DNA from: an uncultured Pirellulaceae bacterium
GTDB lineage: Bacteria; Planctomycetota; Planctomycetia; Pirellulales; Pirellulaceae
Assembly (NCBI GenBank): GCA_937967505.1
Contig: CALCJM010000006.1
Location: 1 to 41,606, forward strand
DNA length: 41,606 nt
Reading direction: 5' to 3'
The position numbers were made by a program, and so were the translations under genes. Of the stretch, positions 28,739 through 38,499 are shown piece after piece. How positions within the stretch are numbered: the stretch's first letter is position 1; the number at the start of each line of letters is the position of its first letter. The notes below the pieces were generated by a model that saw only the letters and a list, made by a program, of their open reading frames with translations, did not search any database and was not told where the DNA came from.

Positions 28739-30331
28739 TTAGACCGCTGCGGCACCTGCTTTTTCATCGTCAAGTTTTTGCAGGGCAATCGTAATTCGAT
28801 TTACGACTTTTTCGCGCCCCAGAATCGCCAGCGTATCGAACATGCCGAAACCAGCTGCCTTACCCGTCACGCTGACCCGCAGCGCGTGGATAATATCGCC
28901 AATTTTAATTTCCTGTGTCTCGCAGAACCCCTTGATCAGCGTTTCCAGGTCAGCAGCGGCAAACTCGGGAGTAGCGCTGAGCACCTTTTTGAGTTCGCCA
29001 ATCAGAAATCCGGCGTTTTCCGGTTTTACCATACGCTTCTGCCACGCTTTTTCGTTATAGGCCAATTTATCATCGTCCACCCAGAAGTCGTCGAAGTTCA
29101 AAATGTCACCCGTCATGGCGATCCGGTCGCCAGCGGCCTCGATGATTTGCTTCAGTGTTGATACCTGGTCGCATTCGATCGGTGTCTCAACTAGGTTGGC
29201 CTGCTCCAGGTACCTAGCACAACGCGGCGTTTTCTTTTTCAGCGGAATCTGATTCATATACCGCCCCTGAAAGGCCAGCAGTTTTTGCGGATCGAAACTG
29301 GCCGCTGATTTGACCACCCGATCCAGAGAGAAGTGTTCCAGCATTGACGCACGTGTGAAATCTTCTGTCTTGTCGTCCAGTGACCATCCCAGCAGTACTA
29401 GGTAGTTCACCACCGCTTCTGGTGTGAAGCCAATCTTTTCGTAGAAGTCAACTAGGACAGGGTTAAACGTCCCGGGATCGATTTCCAAACCGATACGATC
29501 TGCGATGTCGGCACCGGACTGGTAGAGCCTTTTAAAATCCTTGTTGTTCAGGTATTCGGCGATTTTGCGTTTGGAAAGTTTCTTTTTGCTGCCCGGTTCG
29601 GCGACGTAAGGAATGTGAGCGTAGACGGGTAAGTCGTACCCCAGCCCTTGGGCGATGAAGATTTGCCGTGGCGTATTGGAAAGGTGTTCGATGCCGCGCA
29701 CCACGTGAGTGATTTCAAAATCGGCATCGTCCACCACATTGGCCAGGTGATACAAGCATGTACCGTCGGCGCGCTGGATGGCGTGATCGGCTTCGGATGC
29801 CCAATCGATGGATACCTCGCCGACGATTTTGTCGGTGAATTCACATTTGCCTACACGCGGCATTTTCAGACGCACGACGTACGCGCGCCCCTCAGCTTCA
29901 AAGGCGGCGGCCTGTTCGTCCGTTTCGGCCATCCACGTGCGGCTGTAGACGAACTCCTGTTTGGCTTTTTCGGCGGCCGCGCGTTCGGCCGTCATTTCCG
30001 CGGTGGTGGCGTAGTCGCGATAGGCCAGACCCTGCTCCAATAATGCTTTTGCTGCCGCTTGGTATTTCTCCAGACGAGCGGACTGGAAATAGGGTTCGTG
30101 AGGGCCGCCGACTTCCGGGCCTTCGTCCCAGTCAATGCCCAGCCAGCGAAACCCCTCTAGGATCGGCTGGAGTGCTGCTTCCTGATTGCGCGCCTGATCG
30201 GTGTCGTCGATGCGGAGAATAAACTGCCCTCCGGACTGCTTGGCCAACAACCAGTTAAATAATGCCGTGCGGACGCCTCCAATATGAAGGTAGCCGGTTG
30301 GGGAAGGAGCAAATCGTGTGCGAACGGTCAT
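28739..30331 (-). CDS. gltX: Glutamyl-tRNA synthetase
   Basis: Class I synthetase that charges tRNA-Glu; its product also feeds tetrapyrrole synthesis in most bacteria. The 530-aa protein has [20 protein letters not shown] (HIGH-type motif at residues 16-19) and [14 protein letters not shown] (KMSKS motif) near residue 250, with RIDDTDQAR characteristic of bacterial GluRS. The frame is open 43 codons upstream, but [13 protein letters not shown] at 30331 is the standard start. It is divergent from recA, and its 3' end abuts the four-unit REP-like array. Confidence 0.96.
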   Translation of the reverse strand: MTVRTRFAPSPTGYLHIGGVRTALFNWLLAKQSGGQFILRIDDTDQARNQEAALQPILEGFRWLGIDWDEGPEVGGPHEPYFQSARLEKYQAAAKALLEQGLAYRDYATTAEMTAERAAAEKAKQEFVYSRTWMAETDEQAAAFEAEGRAYVVRLKMPRVGKCEFTDKIVGEVSIDWASEADHAIQRADGTCLYHLANVVDDADFEITHVVRGIEHLSNTPRQIFIAQGLGYDLPVYAHIPYVAEPGSKKKLSKRKIAEYLNNKDFKRLYQSGADIADRIGLEIDPGTFNPVLVDFYEKIGFTPEAVVNYLVLLGWSLDDKTEDFTRASMLEHFSLDRVVKSAASFDPQKLLAFQGRYMNQIPLKKKTPRCARYLEQANLVETPIECDQVSTLKQIIEAAGDRIAMTGDILNFDDFWVDDDKLAYNEKAWQKRMVKPENAGFLIGELKKVLSATPEFAAADLETLIKGFCETQEIKIGDIIHALRVSVTGKAAGFGMFDTLAILGREKVVNRITIALQKLDDEKAGAAAV

Positions 30332-30629
30332 CAAAATGGTTCTGGAGAAATAAGTCTGGAAATTGGCAATCTTGGGGCAGTTTGCCAACCCCCAGTGTAA
30401 AAGATTGGCTCGCGCGTGAGAAGCTCGGGCTTGTAAACGCCTCATTTCCGATTTTTGCAAATTTTTTCCCGCCCGTGACCTTAGGTGTCACTCACCGGGC
30501 CAATACTAATTCCATCAGGCAGCTTGGGGCCATGGGGCACTTGAAAACCCATTTCAACAGTTCTATCGTTAGGGCTGCCTCAATTCGACAAAATTTGACG
30601 ATTTCGTATTCTGTTCGACGAGGCAAATA
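30332..30629. other. Divergent gltX/recA promoter region
   Basis: 298 nt with no gene; it should carry both promoters. A near-palindrome close to recA is listed separately. Confidence 0.6.
30585..30601. promoter_or_regulatory. Near-palindrome upstream of recA, possible SOS operator
   Basis: TCGACAAAATTTGACGA is an inverted repeat with one mismatch around a central A, 28 nt before the recA ATG. Its position suits a repressor site. It is neither the E. coli (CTGT-N8-ACAG) nor the Gram-positive (GAAC-N4-GTTC) LexA box. Confidence 0.35.
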
Positions 30630-31964
30630 ATGACAGCGACCAAAACCATTTCTCCCAAAGCCAAGGCGAAGCTTGCCGAGGCCACCGCCAACAGCCCCGA
30701 TAGCCCCACCAGCCAGATTAAAACCTCGACTAAAACCACCACCACAAAAAAAGTCGATGCGAAACCTGTCAGCGATAAACCTGACGCAGCGAAACCAGTC
30801 ACCGCAAAAGTAAAACCATCTCCGGAACCCAAGAAGGCAAAGACGACCATGGCTAAAACAAAAGCTCCCAAAAAATCGAACGCAAAAAAAGATAAAAAAG
30901 CGGTCGCTCCGGTCGATCAACTGCTGAACGAAAACGACGATCTGAAAACCGCCGTTCAGCAAATCGAGGCTCAATTCGGTACCGGTTCGATCATGGCGCT
31001 GGGTAACGATTCCAAGCAGGAGATTCGCGGTATCCCGACCGGCAGTTTGTCTCTGGATATGGCGCTTGGCGGTGCGGGGTTGCCTTGCGGGCGGATCATC
31101 GAGATCTACGGTCCTGAATCGTCAGGTAAAACGACGCTGGCGTTGCACGTGGTTGCCGAGGCGCAGAAGACCGGTGGCATCGCGGCGATCGTCGATGCCG
31201 AACACGCCTTCGATCCAACATGGGCCAAGAAGTTGGGCGTGTCGCTGGACACGTTGCTGGTCAGCCAGCCCAGCAGCGGTGAAGAGGCAATGCAGATTGT
31301 CGAAATGCTGGTCAAATCCAATTCGGTCGATGTGATCATCGTTGACTCGGTTGCCGCCCTAGTCCCACAGAAGGAACTCGATGGCGAAATTGGTGACTCG
31401 CACGTTGGGCTACAGGCGCGTTTAATGAGCCAGACCATGCGGAAGTTGACCGGTGCGATCGCCAAAAGCAAAACGTGCACGATCTTCATTAATCAGATTC
31501 GCGAAAAGATCGGCGTGATGTTTGGCAGCCCCGAGACCACACCCGGCGGACGGGCGCTCAAGTTTTACTCATCGATCCGTATCGACATCCGCCGCATCGG
31601 TGCCTTGAAAGAGGGTGACATTCAGGTCGGGCAGCGGGTCAAAGCCAAGATTGTTAAAAATAAAGTGGCTCCTCCGTTCCGCATCGCGGAATTTGACATG
31701 ATGCACACCAACGGAATCAGCTACGAAGGGGATATTTTGGACCTGGGCAAGGCGCACAAGATCGTTCAGCAAAGCGGATCGTGGTTTAAATACGACTCGG
31801 TCCACCTGGGCCAGGGAAAAGAAAAGGCACGGAACTATCTGAAAGAGAATCCGGATGTCTGTGAAGAGATTCGCCTGAAGATCATGGAGGCCGGTGGGTA
31901 TGCCGAACCTGACGAGATCGCCGCCGCGAATCAGGAGGCGGACAAGACAAAAGCCGATTCTTAG
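30630..31964 (+). CDS. recA: RecA recombinase with long basic N-terminal extension
   Basis: DNA strand-exchange ATPase for recombination and repair. The core begins near residue 104, with Walker [10 protein letters not shown] at 161-169, VDSVAAL, the DNA-binding loop region [15 protein letters not shown] and [14 protein letters not shown]. Compared with E. coli RecA the Walker A lies about 95 residues later. The extra N-terminus is Lys/Ala/Thr/Pro rich ([39 protein letters not shown]) and histone-H1-like. A second ATG at 30849 (residue 74) would leave a 22-residue extension; both remain possible. A terminator follows. Confidence 0.95.
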   Translation: MTATKTISPKAKAKLAEATANSPDSPTSQIKTSTKTTTTKKVDAKPVSDKPDAAKPVTAKVKPSPEPKKAKTTMAKTKAPKKSNAKKDKKAVAPVDQLLNENDDLKTAVQQIEAQFGTGSIMALGNDSKQEIRGIPTGSLSLDMALGGAGLPCGRIIEIYGPESSGKTTLALHVVAEAQKTGGIAAIVDAEHAFDPTWAKKLGVSLDTLLVSQPSSGEEAMQIVEMLVKSNSVDVIIVDSVAALVPQKELDGEIGDSHVGLQARLMSQTMRKLTGAIAKSKTCTIFINQIREKIGVMFGSPETTPGGRALKFYSSIRIDIRRIGALKEGDIQVGQRVKAKIVKNKVAPPFRIAEFDMMHTNGISYEGDILDLGKAHKIVQQSGSWFKYDSVHLGQGKEKARNYLKENPDVCEEIRLKIMEAGGYAEPDEIAAANQEADKTKADS

Positions 31965-32052
31965 GACTGGGTGGCAATGGCCGGCCGGCACTTGAGGAAC
32001 GCGGCTTGCGTTCTGCTTGAGCTCTATCTGTTCGCTGGCAGGTATCACCATT

Positions 32053-32093
32053 AAAACACACTCGTTCAGCGTGGCTGGTCGGGTGTTTTTTTT
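32053..32093 (+). terminator. Rho-independent terminator of recA
   Basis: AAAACAC (32053-32059) pairs with GTGTTTT (32083-32089), extended inward by CG pairs, and is followed by a run of T to 32093. It separates recA from alaS. Confidence 0.75.
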
Positions 32094-32162
32094 GCGCTGA
32101 CTATGGTTCAATAGTGGTGTTCAAAACGAAAACTATTGGCATCATGCCGCCCCGCAATACCA

Positions 32163-34985
32163 ATGAAAACTGACGAAATCCGCCAGAAGTACCTGGACTT
32201 TTTTGCCTCCAAGCAGCACACCATTTGTCCCAGCGATGTGCTGGTTCCGAAGTGGGATCCGACCGTGCTGTTTACCCCGGCCGGCATGAACCCTTTTAAG
32301 GATCATTTCCTGGGCAATGTGGAGCTTGAATTTACGCGCGCCACCAGCTGCCAAAAATGCCTCCGTACCGGCGACATCGAAAACGTCGGCCGCACCGCCT
32401 ATCATCATACTTTTTTCGAGATGCTGGGAAACTTCAGCTTCGGTGATTATTTCAAACGCGAGGCGATTCACTGGGCATGGGAGTTTCTGACGGACAAGAA
32501 ATGGCTGAACATCCCCGCCGAACGACTGACTGTGACCGTCTATCTGGATGATGACGAAGCGTCTGATATTTGGCACAAGGAAATTGGTCTGCCGCTGGAT
32601 CGCATTACCCGTTTGGGCGAACACGATAACTTCTGGCCTGCCGGCGCACCCAGCGACGGCCCGGACGGCGTCTGCGGACCATGCAGCGAAATTTTCTATC
32701 AGCCCGATAACGGTGTTGAGTGTGAGATCTGGAACCTAGTATTTACCCAGTTCGAGCGCAAGGGCAATCCGCCCGACAATCTTTCACCGCTGCCCAGTCA
32801 AAACATTGATACCGGCATGGGCCTGGAACGGATTGCGGCGGTGTTGCAGGGGGTGGAGACCAATTTCCACATCGATTCATTGATCTCAATCGTGCGGGCA
32901 TCATCGGAAGTCTGCCGAACCAAATACGATCCTGAGTCCGAAGACGGACGACGCTTGCGACGGATCACCGACCACGTGCGCGCCTGTACCATGGCGATTC
33001 ACGAAAATGTTTTGCCCGACGCCGAAAAGGAAAACTATACCGTGCGGCGACTGTTGCGGCGGGCCGTATTCCAGGGCCGACAGATGGGAATGGAAGAGCC
33101 ATTCCTGTATCGCATCGTGCCGGCGGTTGTTCAAGCCATGTCGGTCCCCTACCCCGATCTGGCAAAAACGGCTGACAACGTGGCCAAAGCCATTCGCCAG
33201 GAAGAGGAGACATTCTTCAGGGTGATCGAACGAGGAATGAAGCACGTTGATAAATTCATCGAAGAAACCAAAGCAACCGGGCAAAAGCAACTGGATGCTG
33301 AAAAAGTCGCACACTTTTATCAAACTTACGGAGTGCCGCCAGAACTGACCACTTCGGTGGCGTCCGAATTCGGAATGGAAATGGACTGGGACAAATACCA
33401 GGCATGGATGGACGAACACGGTCAAAAAAGTGGTGCCGGAACCGTTGGCGTGATGGGAAACGATGGTCCAATTGATTTGCTGAAACAGGAAGTCAAATCT
33501 ACTCCCTTCGTTGGATATGAATCAACCACGGCCAACGCCACGGTCAAAGGCTGCGGCACGACAGACCAGAGGTCGGCCACACTGAAAGCATTTTCAGGCG
33601 ATGGTGCCGGCGAAATTCAGCAGTTCATTGTGCTGGATCAAACGCCATTTTATGCCAAATCGGGCGGCCAAGAGAGCGATGCCGGCAAGATCGTCGGCCC
33701 CAATGGCGAATTTGAAATCGAAGAACTGATCAAGACTGGCGACATGATCGTGCATCTTGGCAAAATCGTCTCCGGTACGATCGCCGAAGGCGAAACGGTC
33801 CAAGCGATCGTCGACGATACGCGCCGCACCGGACTGTGCCGGGCTCATTCGGCCACGCACATCCTGCACCATGCGTTGCAAAATCACGTCGGCACACACG
33901 CGCAACAACGCGGTTCGCGTGTGGAAGCCGATGAACTGCGTTTTGATTTTGCCAACGATGCCGCCCTCGAAAAGGAAAAAATCGGGCTGATCGAACAGCA
34001 GTCCAATGAGAATGTCGTCAAAGGCAGCACGGTGATCGCCGATACTGTTTCGCTTGATCACGCCAAAAGTGCCGGTGCGATGATGCTGTTTGGGGAGAAG
34101 TATCCCGATCCGGTTCGCATGGTTTCCATCGGCGACTACAGCAAGGAATTGTGCGGTGGAACGCATGTGGCCAATACCGCCACGATTGACACGATTGAAA
34201 TTATATCCGAGGAATCGGTTAGCGCCGGCGTGCGACGGATCATTGCCTACACCGGCCAAAAGGCCAGAGACAATCAGGCTCAATTAATGGCCGATGCCGA
34301 TGCGCTGGCAGGGAAGCTGGGCGTTGCGGTCAGCGCGCTGCCGACGGCTGTCATGGGGTTGTCCAAAACGATCAAAGGTTTGAGGAAACAGCTTTCCACC
34401 GGTGTTGAATTTGACCCGGCGTCAGCTGCGGTGGCCGCTGCTGCCGGTGGAGATGAACCAACCGACTATTTCGCCGTACGTGAGGTGTTGCGAAACGTCG
34501 CACAGATTCTCAGCACGACCGTCAAAGATGCTCCGGCGCGGATTGAGGCCATGCTGGGTGATCGGGAGATGTTACTGAAGCAGGCTGATGAGTCAAAATC
34601 AGTTGCATCAGTTTCGGCGGACGACCTGATTAGCGAAGGGCAGAAAATTGGCAAAACGTTACTGGTGGTCAAACAGATCGACGGTGCAAATTCGGATTTG
34701 TTGAAACGGCTGGTCGATCAAATTCGAAAGAAAGCCAGTCCGGCGGCGATTGTGCTGGGATCGCGCAGCAGCGACGGCAAAGTGCTGTTGGTGGCGGGCG
34801 TTTCGCGCGATCTGGTCGCTGGTGGGCTGAAAGCCGGAGATATTGTCAAACAGGTTGCGCCGATTGTGGGCGGCGGCGGTGGTGGCAAGCCGGATCTGGC
34901 CCAAGCGGGCGGGAAGTTGCCCGAGAAACTGCCCGAAGCACTCGAAAAAGCAAAATCGATCGTTATCAAGACACTTTCAGCATAG
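32163..34985 (+). CDS. alaS: Alanyl-tRNA synthetase
   Basis: Class II synthetase of 940 aa that charges tRNA-Ala and clears mischarged Ser/Gly. The N-terminal catalytic domain carries TPAGMNPFKDHF, YHHTFFEMLGNFSFGDYF and DTGMGLERIAAVLQG. The editing domain has HSATHILHHAL and the metal-binding ELCGGTHVANT. The C-terminal DHHA1 domain ends with a Gly run (GGGGGGKPDLAQAGG). The ATG at 32163 (MKTDEIRQKYLDFF) matches the family start; the frame extends to a TTG at 32136. It follows recA after a terminator, so it should have its own promoter. Confidence 0.96.
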   Translation: MKTDEIRQKYLDFFASKQHTICPSDVLVPKWDPTVLFTPAGMNPFKDHFLGNVELEFTRATSCQKCLRTGDIENVGRTAYHHTFFEMLGNFSFGDYFKREAIHWAWEFLTDKKWLNIPAERLTVTVYLDDDEASDIWHKEIGLPLDRITRLGEHDNFWPAGAPSDGPDGVCGPCSEIFYQPDNGVECEIWNLVFTQFERKGNPPDNLSPLPSQNIDTGMGLERIAAVLQGVETNFHIDSLISIVRASSEVCRTKYDPESEDGRRLRRITDHVRACTMAIHENVLPDAEKENYTVRRLLRRAVFQGRQMGMEEPFLYRIVPAVVQAMSVPYPDLAKTADNVAKAIRQEEETFFRVIERGMKHVDKFIEETKATGQKQLDAEKVAHFYQTYGVPPELTTSVASEFGMEMDWDKYQAWMDEHGQKSGAGTVGVMGNDGPIDLLKQEVKSTPFVGYESTTANATVKGCGTTDQRSATLKAFSGDGAGEIQQFIVLDQTPFYAKSGGQESDAGKIVGPNGEFEIEELIKTGDMIVHLGKIVSGTIAEGETVQAIVDDTRRTGLCRAHSATHILHHALQNHVGTHAQQRGSRVEADELRFDFANDAALEKEKIGLIEQQSNENVVKGSTVIADTVSLDHAKSAGAMMLFGEKYPDPVRMVSIGDYSKELCGGTHVANTATIDTIEIISEESVSAGVRRIIAYTGQKARDNQAQLMADADALAGKLGVAVSALPTAVMGLSKTIKGLRKQLSTGVEFDPASAAVAAAAGGDEPTDYFAVREVLRNVAQILSTTVKDAPARIEAMLGDREMLLKQADESKSVASVSADDLISEGQKIGKTLLVVKQIDGANSDLLKRLVDQIRKKASPAAIVLGSRSSDGKVLLVAGVSRDLVAGGLKAGDIVKQVAPIVGGGGGGKPDLAQAGGKLPEKLPEALEKAKSIVIKTLSA

Positions 34986-35062
34986 TCTGCGAGTAATGCC
35001 TGCGTTCCACAGAAGTAATTGAATCAAGAGACCTTTCATCCAACACAAATCAAGGATAACCG

Positions 35063-36076
35063 ATGAGAACCCTATTATTTTCAGCCCTGCTGCAGATCGG
35101 ATTGATCGGCATTGTCAGCTTGATTGGCCTCAGTGCCGCTCCGGCAGTCAACGCCCAATCAAATCAACTGGACGAAAGTCAAAAGGCGGTACTCGTCTTT
35201 GATTTTCGCATGGATCAACTGGCCAACAGCGAGGTCGCCAAAACGATGAAGATGGGGGAAAAGATGAAACAACTCGCACCCCCGTCAGAGTTCGCGGTTG
35301 GCATAGAGGATGTCACCCGAATCTATGGTGCGGTCAGTGCTCCTGAGAGCGTGGAGGCGATGCAGGCATTTCGTGGGAAGGGACCATTGCCCGTTGAATT
35401 TTTTGTCCGGTTCGAATTGGTCAATGCGGAAGCGCTTAACAAATCGTTAAGCAAACTGGCTGAAAAATCTGACGCGGTTGAAATCGGTGGAAAGCAGTTC
35501 TACAAACCTAGGGAAGAAGACAAGCCCGACAATCTGTTGGCCGCCCAAGTCGATGATAAAACAATCGAATTCGGCACCACGGTGTATCTTACCCGTGCCG
35601 ACCGCAAGGTTTTTACCGATGGGCTGACGGCAGCATGGAAGAAGTCGCCTGAGGATGCCATTCGACTGGCGCTCGACTTGGAAGGGGCGTCGGAACTGGT
35701 GGATGCGGCGATGGAACAGGGCAAAGCCAGTGTGCCGTCGAATTTCACACCGTTTATTGACTTGTTGGGGGCCGCATCTGATTTGCGGATCAGCATCGAT
35801 TACGAAAATGCAAACCTGTTGACCATCGGCATGACAGGGAAATCGGAATCAGAAGCCGAAGATCTTGAAGGCGGCCTGCAGACACTGGTTGGGTTCGGCC
35901 AGATGTTTGGCACACAGCCCATTCAGGGAATTAAGCAGCAATCCGAAGAACTGGGCACCATGGTCGAAGGCATGCTGAACGCGTTGGAGCCTGTGCGCGA
36001 GGGTACCGACGTGACACTCGCGATCCCGCACCCGGAAGGATTTGCCGAAGCACTTAAGGCGGTTGCCCCGAACTAA
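35063..36076 (+). CDS. Secreted protein of unknown function
   Basis: 337-aa protein with a clear signal peptide (hydrophobic 4-24, cleavage likely after VNA near residue 31). No domain is recognised. It is acidic, with alternating helix and strand patterns, and has two similar stretches about fluxes between strand and helix (FDFRMDQLANSEVAKTMKMG; ALDLEGASELVDAAMEQGKA). It may belong to a planctomycete-specific family. The ATG is preceded by AAGGA at 9 nt, stronger than most starts here. It is 77 nt after alaS on the same strand. Confidence 0.7.
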   Translation: MRTLLFSALLQIGLIGIVSLIGLSAAPAVNAQSNQLDESQKAVLVFDFRMDQLANSEVAKTMKMGEKMKQLAPPSEFAVGIEDVTRIYGAVSAPESVEAMQAFRGKGPLPVEFFVRFELVNAEALNKSLSKLAEKSDAVEIGGKQFYKPREEDKPDNLLAAQVDDKTIEFGTTVYLTRADRKVFTDGLTAAWKKSPEDAIRLALDLEGASELVDAAMEQGKASVPSNFTPFIDLLGAASDLRISIDYENANLLTIGMTGKSESEAEDLEGGLQTLVGFGQMFGTQPIQGIKQQSEELGTMVEGMLNALEPVREGTDVTLAIPHPEGFAEALKAVAPN

Positions 36077-36289
36077 TTGAGTGGTTGGTCGTTGGCCGAT
36101 AAAGAAATTCCGAAAATGCCTGATGAAAATGTCTGATTGAGGAGGCGAAAAAAAGGAAAAACGTCCACCTCAGCCTGATTTGTGACCTATGTTTCAGATG
36201 CGGAGCCGATCGCCCCTTCCTGTTGAAGGCGGCCATGACGGCGTAACCACAACGAAACATGTTTAACTTATCTTGCTGCGGAGAATCTC

Positions 36290-36481
36290 ATGAGCCACGA
36301 CCCGGTCTACAGTTACTTACAAGTTCTCGATTCAATTGACGAGATGCGGCAGGCGATTGCTGCCGAAGTTGGAGGCAGCAGTACCGGAGAGTTCGAACGA
36401 GATTATCCAGTATGGGAGACACCGGCGGATCGTTGGTTTGAGGACTGTGAATTTGACCCAAGATCGATGTCTGAGGACTAA
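36290..36481 (+). CDS. Small acidic protein of unknown function (63 aa)
   Basis: 63 residues, strongly acidic, with an N-terminal amphipathic helix (YLQVLDSIDEMRQAIAAEVG) and a Trp/Asp-rich end (VWETPADRWFEDCEFDPRS). It has a good Shine-Dalgarno (GGAG 8 nt before the ATG) and is followed by a clear terminator, so it looks like a real, separately transcribed gene despite its size. No family is recognised. Confidence 0.65.
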   Translation: MSHDPVYSYLQVLDSIDEMRQAIAAEVGGSSTGEFERDYPVWETPADRWFEDCEFDPRSMSED

Positions 36482-36513
36482 TCGCGAGTTTACCTTTCAA
36501 ACGACGAACGAGC

Positions 36514-36548
36514 ACGCAGTCGGCCTTTTTTCGGTCGGCTGCGTTTTT
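36514..36548 (+). terminator. Rho-independent terminator after the 63-aa gene
   Basis: A 12-bp stem with two G-T pairs (36514-36525 with 36533-36544) and a T-rich loop, followed by TTTTT. It lies 33 nt past the stop codon. Confidence 0.85.
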
Positions 36549-36643
36549 CATGCGCTGACGGCAATGGGCGAAGTGATCCCGCTTGTTGATTGATGGCGGG
36601 TGTCCGGAAAATTCATTTTTTCTGACCGGTTGAACAGAATACG

Positions 36644-38353
36644 TTGGCAAACGAAAATGCCGCTTTCGCTATTGTTCATCCGGAGTCATGTCAGTTGGAC
36701 TATGTAAGAATCGCCGGAGGCACTGTCTACGATCCGGCCAACCGAATCGACGGACAGCCTCACGACATCTGGATTGCCAATGGCAAAATTGTTCGGGCAC
36801 CAGAACTTGAGGCTGATGATGTTGTGCGAACGATCGACGCGGTCGGGATGGTGGTCATGCCGGGTGGAGTGGACATGCACTGCCACATTGCCGGTCCCAA
36901 GGTCAACGTGGGGCGCAAGATGCAGCCGGAGCAATATCCCGGGCAGGAAGTCGAAAAACGCCAGCTGGACCGCACGATCTTTCACAGCGGTGCGATGGGC
37001 AGCGTTCCAACGATCTTTACCACCGGATATAAATACATCGGGCTGGGGTATACGACCTGTTTTGATGCCGCGATTTCTCCCATGGCGTCCCGCCACGTCC
37101 ATCATGAATTCAACCATATTCCCAATGTCGATACCGGATTTTATGCGCTGATCGGAAACAATCATTTCGCCATGCAGGCGATTGCCGAAAATGACCCGGC
37201 AAAACTGGATGCCTTCCAGGGATGGTTACTGCACAAGGTGGGTGCGTACGCTCCCAAAATTGTCAATCCCGGCGGCGTTGAATTGTGGAAGCAGAAACGC
37301 ACCGGCAACGCGACTGATCTGGATCAGACGATCGATGGTTTCAACGTGACGCCCCGGCAAATCATTGAGCAAATCACGCGCAGTTCCAACCGGCTGGGGT
37401 TACCTCATCCAGTGCACATTCACACCAACAATCTGGGCGTGCCGGGAAACTGGACCACAACGTTGGAGACAATGAAAACGCTGGGTGAGCAAACAGGGCA
37501 TCTAACGCACATTCAGTTTCACAGCTACGGTGGGGGCGGTGTTGAGGAAGAGTCGCTGTGTTCGAAGGTCGCACCGCTGGCCGAATTTGTGAACGCTCAT
37601 CCCAATATTACCGTCGATGTTGGCCAGGTGATGTTTGGACCAACCACCAGCATGACCGGTGACGGGCCGCTGGGGTACTTTTTACAGCAGATCAACGGTG
37701 CGAAATGGTATAGCTCGGACACAGAACTGGAATCGGGATGTGGCGTTTCTCCGATCGACTACAAAGACAAAAATTTTGTGCACGCCTTGCAGTGGGCGAT
37801 TGGTCTGGAATGGTATCTGATGGTCGATGATCCGTGGCAGGTCGTGATGAGTACCGATCATCCCAACGGCGGCAGTTTTATGGCTTATCCGCAGATCATC
37901 CGATTGTTGATGGATCGCCAGTACCGTCAGGAAAAATTGGCGACCGTCAACCAGAAGATTTTGGAGCATACGTCGCTGGCGGATCTGGACCGGGAGTATT
38001 CACTGAACGATATCGCCATCATCACGCGCAGCGGACCTGCCAGAATTCTCGGCCTGGCGGATAAGGGACACCTTGGGCCGGGTGCCGATGCGGACATTAC
38101 CGTCTACACGCCGGACGCGAACTACGAGACCATGTTCTCCGTGCCGCGTTATGTGCTCAAGGGAGGCGAACTGGTTGTCGAGGACCATGAGTTGCGTCTG
38201 GTGGTGACAGGGAAAACATTGTCACTTGCATCCCGCAATCCGGATGCCGAGCGCGTTGGCGAGATGGAGGGTTGGCTGGAGGACAATTATTCCCTGAAGC
38301 CCGCCCACTACGGCATTGGCGAATCAGAATTCGCGCGTGTAAATCGACTGTAG
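36644..38353 (+). CDS. fhcA: Formylmethanofuran dehydrogenase/formyltransferase-hydrolase subunit A
   Basis: 569-aa amidohydrolase-superfamily protein, subunit A of the Fhc/Fmd complex of H4MPT-linked C1 metabolism, which releases formate during formaldehyde oxidation. Metal-site motifs are DMHCHIAGPK (HxH), the Lys region VGAYAPKIVNPGG, HIHTNNLG, HIQFHSYGGGG and the Asp in STDHPNGG. The start is a TTG at 36644: an in-frame TGA at 36623 leaves no ATG or GTG between. The other subunits (fhcB, C, D) are not in the window. A decayed REP-like hairpin begins 20 nt after the stop. Confidence 0.92.
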   Translation: MANENAAFAIVHPESCQLDYVRIAGGTVYDPANRIDGQPHDIWIANGKIVRAPELEADDVVRTIDAVGMVVMPGGVDMHCHIAGPKVNVGRKMQPEQYPGQEVEKRQLDRTIFHSGAMGSVPTIFTTGYKYIGLGYTTCFDAAISPMASRHVHHEFNHIPNVDTGFYALIGNNHFAMQAIAENDPAKLDAFQGWLLHKVGAYAPKIVNPGGVELWKQKRTGNATDLDQTIDGFNVTPRQIIEQITRSSNRLGLPHPVHIHTNNLGVPGNWTTTLETMKTLGEQTGHLTHIQFHSYGGGGVEEESLCSKVAPLAEFVNAHPNITVDVGQVMFGPTTSMTGDGPLGYFLQQINGAKWYSSDTELESGCGVSPIDYKDKNFVHALQWAIGLEWYLMVDDPWQVVMSTDHPNGGSFMAYPQIIRLLMDRQYRQEKLATVNQKILEHTSLADLDREYSLNDIAIITRSGPARILGLADKGHLGPGADADITVYTPDANYETMFSVPRYVLKGGELVVEDHELRLVVTGKTLSLASRNPDAERVGEMEGWLEDNYSLKPAHYGIGESEFARVNRL

Positions 38354-38372
38354 CGCCGCCAACGTCTCAAAA

Positions 38373-38479
38373 CATAGCTGCCGTCGCCAGACGGTGGAAG
38401 CCGCTGGGTAAACGTATTATCAGGGATGTCAGAGAATCATTTCCCCAGTGCGGCTATGCTCTTGGCGAGTGTAACCGTG
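38373..38479. repeat. Decayed REP-like hairpin pair
   Basis: A form A copy at 38373-38397 (stem GCCGTC-GCCA-GACGGT, one altered pair) and a degraded form B copy around 38450-38479 (ATGCTCTTGGCGAGTGTA). They lie between the convergent 3' ends of fhcA and the YhhQ-type gene. Confidence 0.75.
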
Positions 38480-38499
38480 TTGCGGTTCTACCCGGTTGG

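Noticed and set aside
36054..36260. 68-codon minus-strand frame between the secreted protein and 63-aa genes
   Set aside because: It overlaps the end of the secreted-protein gene and shows no coding signature.
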